NCBI GenBank assembly: GCA_047619485.1
Contig: JBLHKE010000004.1
Span: 1-37,745, forward strand
DNA from: JBLHKE01 sp047619485
GTDB taxonomy: Bacteria > Verrucomicrobiota > Verrucomicrobiia > Verrucomicrobiales > DEV007
Direction of reading: 5' to 3'
DNA: 37,745 nucleotides
This document shows, piece by piece, positions 35,585-37,745 of the stretch (positions within the stretch are counted from its first letter, which is position 1; each line of letters begins with the position of its first letter). The notes beneath the pieces are model-generated. The model was not told the origin of the DNA, did not search any database, and saw nothing but the letters and a program-made list of their open reading frames with translations. The position numbers and the translations under genes are program-made.

Positions 35585-36406
35585 TCAAGCCTTCTCGACC
35601 GCCGAGATACGGTGCGTCCCGGCGTAGATATTCATCGTCTCCCCGCGCAAAAAACCAGCCAGCGCCTGGCCCGACTCCCTGGCGAACTCCACCGCCAAAC
35701 TGCTCGGCGCCGAAATCCCAGCGACGATTGGAATCCCCGCCGACAGTGCCTTCTGCATCAGCTCGAAAGAAATGCGCCCGCTCAACATTAAGCTGTGCTT
35801 CGCCAGCGGGAGGAGGTCGTTCATCAAGGCATGGCCGATCACCTTATCGAGCGCATTGTGTCGTCCGACATCCTCGCGCAGCACCACGATTTCCCCCTGT
35901 GCATCGAACACGGCGCTCGCGTGTAGACCGCCGGTCTTGTCGAAAGTGCGCTGCGCTGCACGGATTCTATCTGGGAAGGTTAGCAGATCGACAGGCGCAA
36001 CCATGTGCTCGCTGACGACCGGCGGAAACTGCTGGAAGACGGATTCGATCGTCGCCTTCCCGCAGATCCCACAACTTGAACTGGTAAAAACATTTCGTGA
36101 GAGCTTTTCCAAATCGAGCTTAGTGGAGTCAGTCAGCAGCACATCGATCACATTCCCCTGCTGCCCCGGCTGGCTCGGGCACTGCGAAATTTCGAACACA
36201 TCAGCACGTGACGTGATGATGCCCTCACTGAGAAGAAATCCCGCCGTTAATTCCTCGTCATGACCCGGTGTGCGCATAACGATCGCCACACTCGTGCCCT
36301 CGACCCGAATTTCCAACGGTTCCTCGGCGGCGACGTGATCCATTTTCTCAACGAACTCGCCGGAATCGTAGCGCGTGATCGAATATTCATTGGAGGAACT
36401 GGGCAT
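35585..36406 (-). CDS. fdhD: Formate dehydrogenase sulfurtransferase FdhD
   Basis: The 273-residue protein passes sulfur from a cysteine desulfurase to the molybdenum cofactor of formate dehydrogenase-type enzymes. Signatures: EEPLEIRVEG, TPGHDEELTAGFLLSEGII, the sulfur-carrying CGIC (Cys112, Cys115), GGLHASA, REDVGRHNALDKVIG, and LSGRISFELMQKAL. The ATG at 36406 is chosen over an in-frame GTG at 36421; the Shine-Dalgarno does not decide. A terminator-like hairpin (36443-36474) lies between mobA and this gene. It implies a molybdoenzyme of the formate dehydrogenase type elsewhere in the genome. Confidence 0.92.
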   Translation of the reverse strand: MPSSSNEYSITRYDSGEFVEKMDHVAAEEPLEIRVEGTSVAIVMRTPGHDEELTAGFLLSEGIITSRADVFEISQCPSQPGQQGNVIDVLLTDSTKLDLEKLSRNVFTSSSCGICGKATIESVFQQFPPVVSEHMVAPVDLLTFPDRIRAAQRTFDKTGGLHASAVFDAQGEIVVLREDVGRHNALDKVIGHALMNDLLPLAKHSLMLSGRISFELMQKALSAGIPIVAGISAPSSLAVEFARESGQALAGFLRGETMNIYAGTHRISAVEKA

Positions 36407-36430
36407 AGACGAGCCTAGCACGAACTACTG

Positions 36431-36476
36431 GGAAAATGAAATGCCCCTCGGCGGATCCTCATACGCCTCGGGGCAC
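36431..36476 (-). terminator. Hairpin terminator between mobA and fdhD
   Basis: On the minus strand GCCCC-GA-GGCG pairs with CGCC-GA-GGGGC, leaving a 10-base loop and an internal tandem G-A/A-G mismatch that can stack as sheared pairs. The stem (36443-36453 with 36464-36474) is followed by ATTTCATTTT, a T-rich tail. It lies 66 bases past the mobA stop and 37 bases before the fdhD start, so it either ends the MOSC-mobA transcript or acts as a leader attenuator for fdhD. Confidence 0.6.
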
Positions 36477-36539
36477 TCACACATTTGGGGGGTTATGTGA
36501 GGCCAGTGTAACCGACGAAGATTAACGGCAGATTAATTA

Positions 36540-37115
36540 CTAGGAAGAAATGATGTCTCCGGGCCGATTCCAATTTTTTAACAGTTCGCGATCTGCTTCG
36601 CGGACGGGTTTCACCTCGAGAAATCCAAACTCGACGCACTCTGCAATGAACTTCTGCATCGCCAGAGCTCCTTTCGCCAAGCGCCTCTCCGCAATCTCTA
36701 GGCATTCCCGAGTGTAGACCGCGACGACCGCTTCATAGCGCTTATTTGCCTGATCGATGAGGACGACTCCCGAGCCAGTCGCCAGAAGCTCACTCAGAAA
36801 ACCGCTAGTCATCTGGGGAAGATCGACTGCCAACACGAGCAAGTGGTCGTGCTCAGCTTTGCGTAGACAGGAAACGAGACCGCCGAGCGGTCCACAGTCG
36901 CTCTGCAGATCCGCTACCGTCTCGACTCCTTCGCTCACCTCAAATACCTGATGCGCATTGTGCGAAAGCAGCAACTGATCGGGGCTGATAGAGCCGAGCA
37001 ACTCGAGTTGACGCTGCCAGAGAAACCCCGGCGGATCTCCGACGTTGAGGAACGCTTTGTCCTCCCCCATCCGGCGCGACTTCCCTCCTGCGAGGAGCGC
37101 TGCGCTGAAGCTCAC
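36540..37115 (-). CDS. mobA: Molybdenum cofactor guanylyltransferase MobA
   Basis: The 191-residue enzyme attaches GMP from GTP to molybdopterin to form the guanine dinucleotide cofactor. It has the nucleotide-binding LAGGKSRRMGEDKAFL (8-23), a DLQSDCGPLGGL stretch, VDLPQM and NWNRPGD near the C terminus. Length fits the family (about 190-200). It starts with GTG, overlapping the TGA of the upstream MOSC gene by four bases (GTGA), so the two are coupled. With fdhD it points to a bis-MGD enzyme. Confidence 0.9.
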   Translation of the reverse strand: MSFSAALLAGGKSRRMGEDKAFLNVGDPPGFLWQRQLELLGSISPDQLLLSHNAHQVFEVSEGVETVADLQSDCGPLGGLVSCLRKAEHDHLLVLAVDLPQMTSGFLSELLATGSGVVLIDQANKRYEAVVAVYTRECLEIAERRLAKGALAMQKFIAECVEFGFLEVKPVREADRELLKNWNRPGDIISS

Positions 37116-37582
37116 GCGTCCACCCCCACAGCCTCGGGATGCAGGATCCCGTCGCTGAGAATTTTCACCCGTAGACCACCATTGCCGCGCATGGATTTCT
37201 CAGCGCCATCTGCGATCGCCTGATCCATCCAGTAGCACGGAGCAGCCTCCTGGGTGCCTAGAAAACGAATGCCGTCGAGTTCGAATTCCTTGCCGATCAG
37301 TTCGTTGAGATCGACACCCGAAACCATCAGATTGCGTCGGTAGGCCGAGGGCGAGTAGGTCTTGCCAAACTCCGCCTGCAGGCGTTCGTGGATCTCGAGC
37401 GAGAACAACGTCGCCTGCCCCTTGTAGTCGGGTTTGAAGTCGAAGAACCGATCACCTGCCAAGCCACTACCAGCGACACATTTAACCTCCTCCACTTCGA
37501 GCATCTGGTGCTCGTCGGGACGCAGCCCGTGGTGGCCAAAGAAGTTGTGGCCGGGGCTGATGTAGATGTGATGGAGGCGCAT
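37112..37582 (-). CDS. MOSC domain protein
   Basis: The 156-residue protein is a stand-alone MOSC domain (the molybdenum cofactor sulfurase C-terminal fold), expected to bind molybdopterin or carry sulfur. Visible: HIYISPGHNFFGHHG, VKCVAGSGLAGDRFFDFKPDYKGQ, YRRNLMVSGVDLNELIGKEF and the Cys in AAPCYWMDQA, which is the usual conserved Cys of the family. I choose the ATG at 37582; a GTG/ATG farther upstream (37600) adds six residues. A run of eight C lies just before the ATG instead of a Shine-Dalgarno. It overlaps mobA by four bases. Confidence 0.85.
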   Translation of the reverse strand: MRLHHIYISPGHNFFGHHGLRPDEHQMLEVEEVKCVAGSGLAGDRFFDFKPDYKGQATLFSLEIHERLQAEFGKTYSPSAYRRNLMVSGVDLNELIGKEFELDGIRFLGTQEAAPCYWMDQAIADGAEKSMRGNGGLRVKILSDGILHPEAVGVDA

Positions 37583-37590
37583 GTGGGGGG

Positions 37591-37626
37591 GGACGTTCAA
37601 CGTTCAAGGTCGAACTTTCAACGTCC
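37591..37626. repeat. Imperfect inverted repeat upstream of the MOSC gene
   Basis: GGACGTT (37591-37597) pairs with AACGTCC (37620-37626), and inner GTTC with GAAC, within 36 bases rich in TTCAA units. It lies just upstream of the MOSC start (minus strand). It could be a leader hairpin or another interspersed repeat; there is no second copy in the window, only a loosely similar style at 8638-8736. Confidence 0.4.
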
Positions 37627-37654
37627 AAGTTACTGAAGGGCACCTCCGAAAACC

Positions 37655-37745
37655 TCATGCGGGCTGGAGCTTGATAAAATCCCCGCTGTCTTCGTTGCTA
37701 AAGCGCCCACTATCACCAGATAGCTTAGCGTTTATCGCCTCGCCA
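37655..37745 (-). CDS. C-terminal end of an unidentified gene, cut by the window edge
   Basis: On the minus strand a frame enters from the right edge and ends in TGA at 37655-37657 after 29 codons; it reads ...KLSGDSGRFSNEDSGDFIKL.... and ends QPA. Codon use looks natural. The position upstream of MOSC-mobA-fdhD suggests another molybdenum cofactor gene, but 29 residues are too few to name a family. It could also be a chance frame. Confidence 0.35.
   Translation of the reverse strand, partial: GEAINAKLSGDSGRFSNEDSGDFIKLQPA

Overview
The window is a moderately GC-rich bacterial chromosome segment that most likely comes from a member of the Verrucomicrobia (inferred). The strongest hints are two very long exported proteins that combine lamin-tail, jelly-roll-like and CotH kinase modules and share a C-terminal 'GDP-x-ADxDxDG ... 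NLAADD' module, a DUF1361 membrane protein, an isolated lpxA (hence lipid A), a RAYT gene surrounded by REP-like palindromes, and many genes without a recognisable Shine-Dalgarno sequence. No rRNA, tRNA or CRISPR array was seen.

Layout. 1-5325 (+): 3' part of a giant CotH/lamin-tail protein that is open at the window edge. 5567-13785 (-): a housekeeping block, read right to left as a DUF1361 membrane protein, dnaK, groES, groEL, a small possible exported protein and a divergent secA. 13892-18301 (-): a second, complete CotH/lamin-tail protein with a signal peptide. 18528-26551 (+): a tightly packed nine-gene Mrp/Mnh-type cation/proton antiporter operon (E, F, G, DUF4040, B, C, D-like, D-like, a 99-residue two-helix protein, D-like). 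It has no classical fused MrpA; its parts appear to be spread over DUF4040, an MbhE-like N terminus on MrpB, and an extra antiporter-like subunit. 26604-27386 (-): lpxA. 27476-28917: a degenerate ISL3-family insertion sequence whose transposase has two in-frame TGA codons where tryptophan is expected. 29029-31002 (+): exported vanadium-haloperoxidase/PAP2 family protein. 31074-32081 (+): RAYT (REP-associated Y1 transposase). 32117-32980 (-): a deaminase with an OHCU-decarboxylase-like N terminus. 33363-34505 (+): adenosine deaminase. 34544-35551 (-): exported ThuA-like protein. 35585-37582 (-): molybdenum cofactor genes fdhD, mobA and a MOSC-domain protein, followed by the last 29 codons of an unidentified gene at the right edge.

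How the parts fit. The chaperone genes dnaK-groES-groEL and secA form a protein folding/export block beside large secreted proteins. The Mrp cluster would exchange Na+ for H+ across the membrane. fdhD, mobA and the MOSC protein serve molybdoenzyme maturation. The two deaminases on either side of a shared 382-bp intergenic region suggest purine salvage or catabolism. The non-coding signal is the most unusual aspect: at least four classes of inverted repeat sit in intergenic gaps, two of them with REPIN architecture, in the same window as a RAYT gene that could plausibly mobilise one of them.
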